A stretch of DNA of 64,000 nt from Micromonospora antibiotica (GCF_017599305.1 NZ_JAGFWR010000001.1:1009672-1073671); one strand, 5' to 3'. Shown: positions 9,083 through 17,794, counted from the stretch's first letter. Notes: generated by a model from the letters alone, not told the origin. A program made the numbers and translations.

Positions 9083-9865
9083 GTGGACCACACCCCCTGG
9101 CACCAGGCCAACATCACCTACCCCGGCCAGACCGCACAGGAGCGCGAGAAACAGGCCGTCGCCCACCTCAGCCGAGTGCTTCCCGCCGCCGAGACCGCCG
9201 GCCTGATCACCTCCTGGTGGTTCATCCGCAAAGGCGCCTGGCGCATCCGCTACCTCCCCAGAAACAGCCGAGACAGCGGCGACCAGGCCCGCCGGCTACT
9301 CACCGAAGGGGCCACCTGGACCGGCGACATCTACGAACCCGAAACCCACGCCTTCGGCGGACACGGCGCCATGACCACCGCCCACACGCTGTTCCACCAC
9401 GACAGCCGCCACCTCCTCACCTACCTCCACCAGCACCCCACCACCCGGCGCGAACACTCCCTGATCTTGTGTACAGCCCTGATGCGCGCAGCAGGGCTGG
9501 ACCTCAACGAGCAGGGCGACGTATGGGCACAGGTCGTCGAGCATCGCGCAGCACACCTCAACCATCCGCCCACAACTGATGCCCGTAGATGGCAGAGCTT
9601 CACCGGAGACGTTCGGAATCTGCTGCTCGGCGCACCCCGCACCACCGGCGACTGGCAAACCGCATTTCAGAACGCCGGAGCAGCCCTACACCGCCAACGG
9701 GAAACGGGCATCCTCACTCGTGGTCTGCGGGCAGTAATCGCCTTGCACGTGATCTTCCACTGGAACAGGCTCGGCCTACCCGCCGCCGCCCAGGCCACCC
9801 TCGCCCGAGCGGCCCAGCAAGCCATCTTCGGCCTGCCAGATCCGCACCTGCCAGACCCCGGGTAG
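9083..9865 (+). CDS. Thiopeptide-type bacteriocin biosynthesis domain protein (stand-alone SpaB_C-like)
   Basis: 260-aa protein resembling the free-standing C-terminal domain of split LanB enzymes (SWWFIRKGAWRIRYLP near the N-terminus is the family signature). It starts with GTG 11 nt after lanC. The dehydratase here already has its own C-terminal domain, so this is a second copy. It could act in glutamate elimination, peptide recognition, or another tRNA-linked modification. FxLD clusters commonly carry such a protein, but its specific role here is not shown by the sequence. Confidence 0.85.
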   Translation: MDHTPWHQANITYPGQTAQEREKQAVAHLSRVLPAAETAGLITSWWFIRKGAWRIRYLPRNSRDSGDQARRLLTEGATWTGDIYEPETHAFGGHGAMTTAHTLFHHDSRHLLTYLHQHPTTRREHSLILCTALMRAAGLDLNEQGDVWAQVVEHRAAHLNHPPTTDARRWQSFTGDVRNLLLGAPRTTGDWQTAFQNAGAALHRQRETGILTRGLRAVIALHVIFHWNRLGLPAAAQATLARAAQQAIFGLPDPHLPDPG

Positions 9866-9895
9866 ACGCACCAGGAACGAGTGGAGGAAGGCACC

Positions 9896-10330
9896 ATGCC
9901 CGAGAAGGTGATCACCAACAAGGTTCTCTGCTACGTCGTAAGGGAAGGACGGTTGCTCGTCTTCCGGCACACCGACTTCAGCTATGAGGAGGTGGGGATC
10001 CAGGTGCCGGGCGGCAGCCTCCGCCCGGGTGAGGACCCAGCGGACGCGGCGCTACGGGAGGCCCGCGAAGAGACCGGGCTAACGGGCTTCAGCGTCGTGC
10101 GGAAGCTGGGGGAGGTCGAGTACGACATCAGCCCGCTCCGCTTCGAGATCCAGCGTCGCCACATCTTCGAGCTGGCGCTGCACGGGACGACGCCCGAGCG
10201 ATGGGCGAGCCAGGAGGACCACGACGGCGAGCAGGAGCCCACCCGTTTCGAGTGCTTCTGGATACCGTTACGGGCCGTGCACGTCCTGCAGTCCGGCCAA
10301 GGCGTGCTTGTGGGTCGGTTGTTCGATTGA
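9896..10330 (+). CDS. NUDIX hydrolase
   Basis: 144-aa NUDIX hydrolase with a perfect Nudix box around residues 40-62: G, then E after five residues, then REAREETGL (GX5EX7REUXEEXGU). This motif binds the metal that cleaves a nucleoside diphosphate linked to another group; the substrate cannot be predicted. The ATG at 9896 is preferred over a GTG 15 nt earlier because GGAGGAAGG lies just upstream of the ATG. It is the last intact gene of the lanthipeptide-side operon, 30 nt after the SpaB_C-like gene. A role in the pathway is possible; co-transcription is the only evidence. Confidence 0.9.
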   Translation: MPEKVITNKVLCYVVREGRLLVFRHTDFSYEEVGIQVPGGSLRPGEDPADAALREAREETGLTGFSVVRKLGEVEYDISPLRFEIQRRHIFELALHGTTPERWASQEDHDGEQEPTRFECFWIPLRAVHVLQSGQGVLVGRLFD

Positions 10331-10365
10331 TCAGGATTCCATCAGCGGCAACCGGGGGAAACGGC

Positions 10366-10662
10366 GCGGGAGACGAACTGCGGGACCTGATCCGGCGCAG
10401 CCCTTGGCTGATCCGCGTGCCGGACGTGGTTCTGGACTCCGGTCTGCCGGGCGCCTGGATCGGTGCGGATACGACACCGCCGTGGTCATCCGTCTCGACG
10501 CGGACGACCAGATCACAGCGTGCGCCCCGCACGGCCTCGACGACCTGCTCGACGGAGTGTGGCGGCGCAACCCGACCGGGGCCAGCCCTGAGATCTCCCC
10601 GTCAACGACTCGCCCGCCATCGCCCAACCCAACGCTGGCCCGGCGTCCGTGTCGTGACCTGA
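10366..10662 (+). pseudogene. Decayed nucleotidyltransferase (NTP_transf_6 / DUF925-like) remnant
   Basis: Pieces of one family appear in different frames. An N-terminal piece (ELRDLIRRSPWLIRV then DSGLPGAWIGAD) ends near 10470. A middle piece (TAVVIRLDADD, HGLDDLLDGVWRRNP) continues from ~10475 in another frame. A C-terminal piece (RQRLARH, RWPGVRVV) ends at the TGA at 10660. The central part of the family, including the metal-binding region, is missing, so there is an internal deletion plus at least two frameshifts. No start codon or ribosome site is convincing. Family assignment is from memory of the conserved end motifs. Confidence 0.6.
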
Positions 10663-10858
10663 GCGGGAGTTCGAAGCTCTTGGGGAGTTGCCGCCGAAAC
10701 CTGCGACCATGGACCCGAAGCCGCCCTGCCGAACCCGGTCTTCGTTCGTAACTCCGGCAGCGCCAAGACCACTGGCCCGAGCGGACTGAGGCTCGCCCGG
10801 CCTCATCGCGGCATGGCAGCACGCCGATCAGAAATTTGAATCGAACGGAGCGTATTGT

Positions 10859-13800
10859 TTATCGGTCGGCGATGTTGGTAATCCCGTCGTCGCTGAAAGC
10901 GTTTCGGAGCAGCGATTCGGTGTTCAGAGTATCTGGGTGGTCGTCGCCGAGGACCCGCCGCCGGTCGGTCAGGACCTGCTCGTACAGGGTGATCGCTTCG
11001 GCCACACGACCCGCCGACTCGTAGGCGCCGGCGAGGTTGTGGCGACTGGTAAGGGTGGCCGGGTGGTCGTCGCCGAGGACCCGCCGCCGGTCGGTCAGGA
11101 CCTGCTCGTACAGGGTGATCGCTTCGGCCACACGACCCGCCGTCCGGTAGGCACCGGCGAGGTTGTGGCGACTGGTAAGGGCGTCGGGATGGCTTCGACC
11201 GAGCACCCGGAGAGAGACGGTTAGGACCTGCTCGTACAGGGCGACGGCCTCGGCCACCCGGCCCGCCGATTCGTACGCGCGGGCAAGGTTATTGCGGCTG
11301 GCTAGGGTATCCGGGGTGTCCTCGCCGAGCACCCGTCGGTAGGCGACGAGGACATGCTCGTGCAGCTCGATCGCCTCGGTAAGCCGGCCGACCGTTTGGA
11401 AGGCCGATGCCAGATTGTGCTGCGAGGTCAGGGTGTCCGGGTGATCTGGGCCTAGTAACCGGCGCCGGGCATCGAGCACCGCCGTAAATTGGTCGATGGC
11501 GGCCGTTGCCTGCCCCTGGAATAGGCGGTAGGTGGCGGCCTGGTCGGTGATTGCGAGCAGGTCGGGAGTGACCTGCTCCGGCACAGTGTTGGTGAACAGC
11601 GCGTCGATATGTGGCAGAAGCAGGTTCCACCGTGGCCAGCCCGGGACATTGTTCATCGGGTCGGCGGGCAGCGCCATCCGGACAATCGCCGCGGCGACCG
11701 AGGCCCCGCCGCTGTCGGCCGCCCACTGCTCCGACCGGGCGACTGCCTGCACGAGTCGATGCGAGCTGAGCAGGTTGCCGGCACGGTTCACCAGGCTGTA
11801 GGAGGCGAGCAGAGCCAGCGCGTCTCCGAGATCCTCCGCCGGCTCGGTCAACGGCGCCAGTACGTTCTCAGGCAGCGCGTCCGAGCCCAGCCAGGAGAGC
11901 ACCCGCAGCACCCGGCTTGCGAGCGGCGAGCGGGCGGTGACCGCGTCCATGCTGAGCCGCCATATGTGGACCACCGTCCGCGTTGGCGAACCGCCCTCTC
12001 CCGCGTTGGCGAGAATTTCGGCGAACCGGTGGGACAGCAGGTGCCGGTAGTCGTCGAAGCCCATGCCGGCGTGCTGGGCGATGTAGGCCGCCGCCTGGTC
12101 CAGGGCCAGCGGGAAACCGCCGAGTTCGTCGGCGAGGCGGCCTGCGCCAGCGCTGTCGTGTACTCCGGTCAGGCGGGTCAGCACCCGGATACTCGCCTCG
12201 CGGTCCAGCACGTCGAGTCGTAGGGGGTTGAGGCCCAGCCTTGCCCAACGTGCGGCGCCGATCTCTCGACGCGTGGTGATCAGTACGCGGCCACGGCCGG
12301 TCAGCTGGCCGAGCAGTTGCTCCACATCTGCGACATCTTCGACGTTGTCGAGGATTAGCAACCAGCCTGGGTTTTTCTGCAGCCAATTCACCGCCCAGGA
12401 TTGGGCGTCAGCGAGCGTCTCTATCGGATGCAGTCGGGCGGCTAGCGCCGCGAGTCCCAGAGCGATGCTCTGCGTCGTATCAGCGGTGATCCACCAGACC
12501 AGCGAGTAGCGGTCGTGGAAGGTCCGGGCGTACTGCAGCGCGAGTTCGGTTTTGCCGATGCCGCCGAGGCCGATGACGGCCGCCTGTCCGACCACCGCCC
12601 CGCCCGATGCTTCCTCTAGGGCCGCCGCGAGCTCCGAGACGTCGCGCCCCTCGAACACCGTCGAGCTGAGCGGCAGGTTGTGCACCGCCGCTGCCCGCTG
12701 GTGCGGGAATTGCGGCCGGTTCGGAAAGATCTTGACGGTAATCGCGGTCCCCGAGCGGACGACGACCGGTTCGGGTGCGTCGTGCTGCCGACTGTCACCG
12801 ACCGCCCTCGGGATGCCGGCACCTTCGCTCTCGACCAGCTTGTTCCAACTCAGTACGTGGGCCAGCCAGAAGTTGCGGTGGCGAGACTCGCCGCGCAATT
12901 CGCTTAGCGCGCGCTGCTCGCCCTCGGCGAGATCGGCACCGAGCCACACACCCGGGCTGGTTACCTCGATTCGGTCCGAGTAGATCCGGACGTAAACGCA
13001 CATTTCGGCACGCTCGTAGTCGCGGTGCACGAGGGCATTGGCGATCACCTCCCGCACCGCGATCATCGGGTAGCGGAACACGGGAATGGTCACGGCGGCG
13101 TCGGCAGTTGCCATCTCACCAATCCGAGCGATGGACGCGACGAAGTCGCGAGCATGGGTGATCTGTTCGGGAATCGTCCCGCCCAGCGTTCGCCGGTCCA
13201 TCGGCGCGTCCCGGTCAGGTCCGTGGTAGCGGGTGCATTGCACGGTGGCGGTCGGCACGACGGCCGTCGGGTCCTCGCCGAACAGCAGTGCGCCAGCCCG
13301 GGTGAGCCGGCCGTCGCGCAGCAGGAGGGCAGCCCGCAAGAACTCCGCCACCGAGCCCCGTCGCGGAACCCGGCGGCCGACCTCCTTGCGCATTGACGCC
13401 CGGAACCGGCTTACCCGCGGCGGGCTGTGCACCGTCGCGTCGGTCGTGCCGTCGAGGAAGGACTCGCGGGCGTCGGCGGCCGGCGGCACCGGCGCGCCTG
13501 CCGGGGGTGGCGACACGGCGACGGCAGCGTCGGCGGCCAACACCGGGCGCCGGGCGATCGGCACGTTCGCGTATCCGTCGAAGCGGTGTCGTGGCTCGGA
13601 CCGGCCGCGCAGGGCGCGCCGCAAATGTTCATACAGGTCGGCGAGATCGACTAGGCCGTCACCGTCCCGGTCCTCGGCGCCCTCCAGCAGCCCGTCGACC
13701 AGCGCCTGGGTGAACGGGCTCGGCTCGTCTTCGCCATCGGCGTCGGCGGCCAGCTCGGACGCCGCCGTGGCGGTGAGCACAAACCGGCCCTTGCCAGCCA

Positions 13801-14239
13801 GCAGTCCCTCGATCGCAACCGGCCCTTTGAACGCGCCGCTGTGACAGCAGTCCAGCACGAGCACCTTCGCCCGGGCTATTGAATCACCGACGATGTCGCT
13901 GAGCGTTTCGTTAGAGATCGCTGTCCCGGGAAGAAGGTCGGTCAGGGTGTCGCTGGCGCACAGGTAGAGTTTTTGGCCACGACTGCGGCCGTGCCCGCTG
14001 AAATAGAACAGGAGCGTGTCGTCCGGCTGGGCCTCGCTGAAGAATCGGTTGGTCGTCTCGGCGATCTCGCCACGCGACCCGTCGAATAGGACCGTGACCT
14101 GTTCATCGGCGAACATGCCGTAGTTGTTGTCCGTTAGGGCGGCACCGAGGCGTCGGCCGTCGGTTCGCGGACCGTGCAGGGCGGCCAGCTTCGGGTCGGC
14201 CTCGTACAGGGAGTTGCAGACGAGAAGAGCCCGGTACAT
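10859..14239 (-). CDS. Caspase-HATPase-NB-ARC-TPR conflict-system protein
   Basis: 1126-aa multidomain protein. Residues 1-230 form a caspase-like (C14) domain with His83 in YFSGHGRSRG and Cys132 in LDCCHSG, plus an EF-hand-like DRDGDGLVDLADLYEHL. Residues ~285-505 resemble the RecG-type HATPase_c_4 module (REVIANALVHRDY). Residues ~525-860 are an NB-ARC STAND ATPase with P-loop GLGGIGKT (557-564). The C-terminus is a row of 42-residue TPRs (HPDTLTSQHNLA type). This architecture is that of bacterial NLR-like immune proteins: TPRs sense, NB-ARC oligomerises, the caspase executes. It is divergent from an EACC1-like gene 80 bp away. Function in phage defence or programmed death is inferred. Confidence 0.88.
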   Translation of the reverse strand: MYRALLVCNSLYEADPKLAALHGPRTDGRRLGAALTDNNYGMFADEQVTVLFDGSRGEIAETTNRFFSEAQPDDTLLFYFSGHGRSRGQKLYLCASDTLTDLLPGTAISNETLSDIVGDSIARAKVLVLDCCHSGAFKGPVAIEGLLAGKGRFVLTATAASELAADADGEDEPSPFTQALVDGLLEGAEDRDGDGLVDLADLYEHLRRALRGRSEPRHRFDGYANVPIARRPVLAADAAVAVSPPPAGAPVPPAADARESFLDGTTDATVHSPPRVSRFRASMRKEVGRRVPRRGSVAEFLRAALLLRDGRLTRAGALLFGEDPTAVVPTATVQCTRYHGPDRDAPMDRRTLGGTIPEQITHARDFVASIARIGEMATADAAVTIPVFRYPMIAVREVIANALVHRDYERAEMCVYVRIYSDRIEVTSPGVWLGADLAEGEQRALSELRGESRHRNFWLAHVLSWNKLVESEGAGIPRAVGDSRQHDAPEPVVVRSGTAITVKIFPNRPQFPHQRAAAVHNLPLSSTVFEGRDVSELAAALEEASGGAVVGQAAVIGLGGIGKTELALQYARTFHDRYSLVWWITADTTQSIALGLAALAARLHPIETLADAQSWAVNWLQKNPGWLLILDNVEDVADVEQLLGQLTGRGRVLITTRREIGAARWARLGLNPLRLDVLDREASIRVLTRLTGVHDSAGAGRLADELGGFPLALDQAAAYIAQHAGMGFDDYRHLLSHRFAEILANAGEGGSPTRTVVHIWRLSMDAVTARSPLASRVLRVLSWLGSDALPENVLAPLTEPAEDLGDALALLASYSLVNRAGNLLSSHRLVQAVARSEQWAADSGGASVAAAIVRMALPADPMNNVPGWPRWNLLLPHIDALFTNTVPEQVTPDLLAITDQAATYRLFQGQATAAIDQFTAVLDARRRLLGPDHPDTLTSQHNLASAFQTVGRLTEAIELHEHVLVAYRRVLGEDTPDTLASRNNLARAYESAGRVAEAVALYEQVLTVSLRVLGRSHPDALTSRHNLAGAYRTAGRVAEAITLYEQVLTDRRRVLGDDHPATLTSRHNLAGAYESAGRVAEAITLYEQVLTDRRRVLGDDHPDTLNTESLLRNAFSDDGITNIADR
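10937..11188 (-). repeat. Two adjacent near-identical 126-bp TPR-coding repeats
   Basis: Copies at 10937-11062 and 11063-11188 are almost identical for more than 100 bp and encode the last complete 42-aa TPR units of the caspase/NB-ARC protein. More upstream TPRs have diverged. This indicates a recent duplication or gene conversion in the sensor array. Confidence 0.85.
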
Positions 14240-14319
14240 CGTCGACTCCTGGCGTGGCTGGTGCGGCGGGGTCTTACCCTACGGCCAACAGCGGTCGGCT
14301 CGCGTCAACTGGAGGACCC

Positions 14320-14766
14320 TTGCCACCTTCCCGCATCACCATGCATCCAGGGCTGTCCACCCTCACCGCCACCGACGAGCCTCTGCAGAGAGCTACCAGC
14401 GAACTGATCGTCGACCTACGCGAGGTGGTAGGCCTGCGCGTCACGGAAGAGGACACACCAGGCACTGGCCACAAGGGTGGGATGAACGATCTGGTGATCG
14501 CACTTGGTGGACCGAGTGTGGTGGCTGGTGTGGTCACCGTGGTGCGGCTATGGCTGAGCCGCGATCGGCGGCGGTCGCTCATCGTTCGATCGGCACGACC
14601 GGGCGAGGAGCCGGTGTGGATCGAAATTACAGGCGACAACATCGCTGAGCGGACCGTACATGAGACTGTCCAGCGGCTGCTCGGCGCACCTGATCCGCTC
14701 GACCGAGCCTCTGAGCTTGATCCGGGCCCCGGTTCAGACTCAGACCTGGACCCCGCGAACGGGTGA
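14320..14766 (+). CDS. EACC1-like effector-associated small protein
   Basis: 148-aa protein resembling effector-associated constant component 1: a short N-terminal alpha/beta region, a central hydrophobic helix (GGPSVVAGVVTVVRLWL), then a basic-to-beta segment (SRDRRRSLIVR) and a Pro/Asp-rich tail. EACC1 proteins accompany caspase and other effectors in actinobacterial NTP-dependent conflict systems. TTG at 14320 is chosen because GGAGG sits 4 nt upstream; the ATG at 14341 has no ribosome site but remains possible. It is divergent from the caspase/NB-ARC gene. The hydrophobic helix could be membrane-embedded or a buried core. Family assignment is by pattern and genomic context. Confidence 0.65.
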   Translation: MPPSRITMHPGLSTLTATDEPLQRATSELIVDLREVVGLRVTEEDTPGTGHKGGMNDLVIALGGPSVVAGVVTVVRLWLSRDRRRSLIVRSARPGEEPVWIEITGDNIAERTVHETVQRLLGAPDPLDRASELDPGPGSDSDLDPANG

Positions 14767-15500
14767 GGACCGAACAAAGAACCGGCCCAGGGGTGATCTG
14801 CGTCTACGACACAAAATCGCGCGGACCGACGTTCCTATAAAGCGCGCTTTCGTATGACGGGCAGCCTGAACCTTGGCTGGGACGGCTGCCCTCACCGACC
14901 CCATCGTCGGCGCAGTCCTCCGCGCGAGGTACGACCGACTCGGTACGGCAGAGGAGAGGGTTCGCTGGGATGGGCCCTGGGGAATCGGCGGTCTTGCCGT
15001 CGGCGTCATGGTGCAAATATGAGGGAACGACGAAAGGTGCCCCAAGCTACCTGCCTTTAGGCGACAGTTTGAGGTCTGAGCGGGCGCTCTCGGCAGAGCC
15101 TCGAGCGCCATGCGCCCGGCCAGGATGTGGTTGGGGTGCCGGTCGAGGTTCTTGCGGACATATCGACATGATTTGGATGCTCGACGGATGCCGTCGTAGT
15201 CGTATGTCGGCGGGGTGAGCGCTCCGCGTGCTCCTCTGGTGGCGACTGCCGGAGTGGGTATGCAGGCGAGGTCTAGTTGATCTTCGATGATGTGCGCGAC
15301 GTGTGCTCGCCAGCAGATGCCAACCCGGGTCAACCGGTACCAACGCGGGTCACCGCAGCCGATCGTGGTCGCAAACGGGGGTTCGTGTGCTCGGGCTATG
15401 CTCCTGGGCTGGGCGAACACGGGTCCGGGTGCTGCGGGTGGACGTGGGCCACTCCCTGCCACCCCAGGTGAACCCGCAGGTCGCTAGACTAGGCGCTCGC
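14767..15500. other. Gene-free stretch upstream of tRNA-Arg
   Basis: About 730 bp with no credible gene. It holds a 12-bp palindrome AAAGCGCGCTTT (14839-14850). A minus-strand open stretch around 15050-15250 (RYVRKNLDRHPNHILAGR) looks like a decayed gene I cannot identify. Base composition is more relaxed than in the flanks. TAGACT at 15485-15490 may be the -10 element of the tRNA promoter. Confidence 0.5.
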
Positions 15501-15576
15501 GCCCTCGTAGCTCAGGGGATAGAGCATCGGTTTCCTAAACCGTGTGTCGCAGGTTCGAATCCTGCCGGGGGCACCA
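15501..15576 (+). tRNA. tRNA-Arg(CCU)
   Basis: 76-nt cloverleaf with a 7-bp acceptor stem (GCCCTCG / CGGGGGC, one T-G wobble), D-arm AGCTCAGGGGATAGAGC, anticodon loop TTCCTAA (CCT at positions 34-36), T-loop GTTCGAAT and an encoded CCA end. The first anticodon-stem pair (27:43) is a T-T mismatch. It reads the rare AGG codon. Confidence 0.97.
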
Positions 15577-15682
15577 GCTGAGGTCCAGCGGGCAAAGTAC
15601 CGATCGTCGATGAACCTCGACCGGCTGCGGGACCACCGCTGTCGGATCGCCGCCCACGGTGAACCTGCTGCCCGAACTCCGA

Positions 15683-15722
15683 CGACGCCGTCATGGCCGC
15701 GATGCGGGTCATGACGGCGTCG
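15683..15722. terminator. Hairpin between tRNA-Arg and the LysE-type gene
   Basis: A perfect 13-bp stem (CGACGCCGTCATG / CATGACGGCGTCG) with a 14-nt loop. It lies between a plus-strand tRNA and the 3' end of a minus-strand operon, so it can serve both. There is no T-run, as is common in high-GC actinobacteria. Confidence 0.6.
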
Positions 15723-15772
15723 ACGACGGCGGTGTTGCGGGCCGTTGAGCGGTCTGTGTTGTCGCGGGCGGA

Positions 15773-16411
15773 TCAGAGGTACGGGTCGCTCGCGGCGTAG
15801 ATGCCCAGAACGATCATGAGGGTGCCGGACACTGCCGTGAGGACCTGCCCGGCCCTCGGCGTCATGAGCTTGCGGGAGACCGCTCCGACTCCCACCAGCA
15901 GCCCCTGCCAGCCCGCCGAGGCGGCGAAGATGCCGGCTACGAAGAGTACGCCGGCACCCCAGGACATCGTGCCGCCGATGCCCACCGCCGCCGAGGCGAA
16001 GTAGCCGATGGTCAGTGGGTTCGCTGCGGTGAGGCCCAGGAGGAGCAGGTAGGCGCGCAGCCCGGTGGTCGGCATGCCACGATCCGTCGGCCCACCAGGG
16101 GTCGTCGATCCTTTTAGCCGACGCAGGGCGAGCAGTTCCCGCGCCCCCAGGAGCACCAGGACGGCACCGGCGATGATCCGCATCGGTGTCAGGAGCGACC
16201 CGACGGCGGCGGCGACGCCGCCGCCGACCGAGACCGCCAGTGCGGCGAAGACCAGGTCGGTCGTGGCGACGCCCAGCGCCGCCGCCAGGCCCACCCGTAG
16301 GCCCCGGGCCTGACCGGTGCGGATGACCAGCAGCCCGATGGCGCCCAGTGGCACCGCTACTGCCAGCCCGGCCAACAGCCCGGCCAGCAGGTATCCCATC
16401 ATGACAGACAT
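15773..16411 (-). CDS. LysE family translocator
   Basis: 212-aa membrane protein with about six hydrophobic helices and the LysE/RhtB signature: an N-terminal helix with AVPLGAIGLLVIRTG, a basic loop after helix 3 (LLALRRLKG) and LTAANPLTIGYFASA before the last helices. The family exports amino acids and related small molecules across the cytoplasmic membrane. ATG at 16411 has GGGGGA 8 nt upstream, preferred over a start 45 nt earlier. It is the last gene of the radical SAM operon (58-nt gap), so it may export that pathway's product or a substrate analogue (inference). Confidence 0.88.
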   Translation of the reverse strand: MSVMMGYLLAGLLAGLAVAVPLGAIGLLVIRTGQARGLRVGLAAALGVATTDLVFAALAVSVGGGVAAAVGSLLTPMRIIAGAVLVLLGARELLALRRLKGSTTPGGPTDRGMPTTGLRAYLLLLGLTAANPLTIGYFASAAVGIGGTMSWGAGVLFVAGIFAASAGWQGLLVGVGAVSRKLMTPRAGQVLTAVSGTLMIVLGIYAASDPYL

Positions 16412-16469
16412 CGCAGCGTCCCCCGTCAGTGCGCGCGTTACGACACTGCGGGACACTACCAGGTATGGG

Positions 16470-17774
16470 CTATTCCATAAGCTCAGATATCCCGAATCTG
16501 ACCTCGTCGCCGTCCGCCGGGCTCAGGTCCTCCCGGGTGTAGAACATCTCATAGACGTTGGTCGAATACAGTTGACCTGCCCTGGTCAGCTCGTATCGGT
16601 CGCCCTCCAGGCGTAGCCAGTCCTTGTCCACCAGCTCCTGGAGCTCGCTGCCGAAAACCGACTCCATCGGTACGCCGAAGCGCTGCAGGAACTCCGTCTG
16701 GGATACCTCACACATCTTCAGGCCACGGATCATGACCCGCCGCATCTCCTGCTCCTTGGTCAGCACCGTGGCGAAGTCAATGGGAATCCTGCCCTCGTCC
16801 ACCATCTCGTAGTACCGCTTCAGGGGCTGGACGTTGACGTAGAGGCGGTCATGGATCACGCTCTTTGACGACACCCCGAAACCGATCATCGGCCAGGTGC
16901 GCCAGTAATATTCCAGGAAGCGGGACAGGTCGGGGCACCGGTCCGGGTGGAAGTACCCGGTGGAGCTGCGCCGACGGAACCCGGCGGCCTCCAACGCGTC
17001 GATGGCGTACTCGTACATCATGGCTTCCTCGGCCGGCGACGGCAGCTGCATCTTGCCCGAGCCGATCAGGGTGTGGAAGGCCGTCTTGGGCCAGATCTCC
17101 AGGCCGTACGCCGTGATGCAGGCCGGTTCCAGCTCGATGGCCCGGTCCACGCTGCGCTTCCAGTCGTCGAGGGACTGGTCCGGCAGCGGGAAGATCAGGT
17201 CGATGTTGGTGTGCCGGAACCCACCGTCGACCACCATGCGGTACGCGTTCTCGGCGGTCGCCACGTCGTGCGAGCGGTTGCAGATCTCCAGGAGCCGGTC
17301 GTCGAACGCCTGCACCCCCACGTTCACCCGGTTGAATCCGCCGGCCACCAGTGTCTCGACCTTGTGCGGGTCGACGGTCGACGGGTCGAATTCCAGGGCG
17401 ATCTCACAGCCGTCGTTGAATTCGAACGTTTCCCGGCACGCGTCGAGCAGACGGACCAGTTGCTCACCGGTCAGGATTCCGGGCGTCCCACCGCCGAAGT
17501 AAACGGCGTCGATCGAGAATCCGGGAAAGGTGCGGTTGGTGGCGAAGTTGCGGATTTCCTTCTCCAGCGCGTCGACGTACCGCGCGAAGTGTGACTCGTT
17601 CTTGTTGACATAGACGGTGTAGTCGCAGAACCCGCACTTCTTGATGCAGAACGGCACGTGCAGATAGAGCACCGCGCTCTGCCGCCGGAAGTAGTCGTCG
17701 TAGTCCACGTAGCGGTACTTGAAGGGGTAGGTGTGGATGTTGCGGCGGATGATCTGGCCCTCGGGCTGATACAT
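16470..17774 (-). CDS. HemW/coproporphyrinogen III oxidase-like radical SAM protein
   Basis: 434-aa radical SAM enzyme. The 4Fe-4S motif is Cys43-x3-Cys47-x2-Cys50 (CIKKCGFCDY), followed by the SAM-binding GGGTP and a HemW-like C-terminal winged-helix region (~350-430). The family includes the heme chaperone HemW, oxygen-independent coproporphyrinogen oxidases, and radical SAM methyltransferases or cyclopropanases that bind two SAMs. The context argues for a specialised-metabolism role rather than heme synthesis. ATG with GGAGGAA upstream, 20 nt after the SPASM gene. Exact reaction unknown. Confidence 0.85.
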   Translation of the reverse strand: MYQPEGQIIRRNIHTYPFKYRYVDYDDYFRRQSAVLYLHVPFCIKKCGFCDYTVYVNKNESHFARYVDALEKEIRNFATNRTFPGFSIDAVYFGGGTPGILTGEQLVRLLDACRETFEFNDGCEIALEFDPSTVDPHKVETLVAGGFNRVNVGVQAFDDRLLEICNRSHDVATAENAYRMVVDGGFRHTNIDLIFPLPDQSLDDWKRSVDRAIELEPACITAYGLEIWPKTAFHTLIGSGKMQLPSPAEEAMMYEYAIDALEAAGFRRRSSTGYFHPDRCPDLSRFLEYYWRTWPMIGFGVSSKSVIHDRLYVNVQPLKRYYEMVDEGRIPIDFATVLTKEQEMRRVMIRGLKMCEVSQTEFLQRFGVPMESVFGSELQELVDKDWLRLEGDRYELTRAGQLYSTNVYEMFYTREDLSPADGDEVRFGISELME

Positions 17775-17794
17775 CTGCGATTCCTCCGCTTCGC

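Noticed and set aside
14740..15462. 240-aa minus-strand frame upstream of tRNA-Arg
   Set aside because: No recognisable domain, no ribosome site and it crosses the EACC1-like gene end; at most it contains a remnant.
16470..17774. HemW-like protein as housekeeping heme chaperone
   Set aside because: It is operon-linked to two other radical SAM enzymes and an exporter, which does not fit the usual hemW neighbourhood; family name retained only as resemblance.
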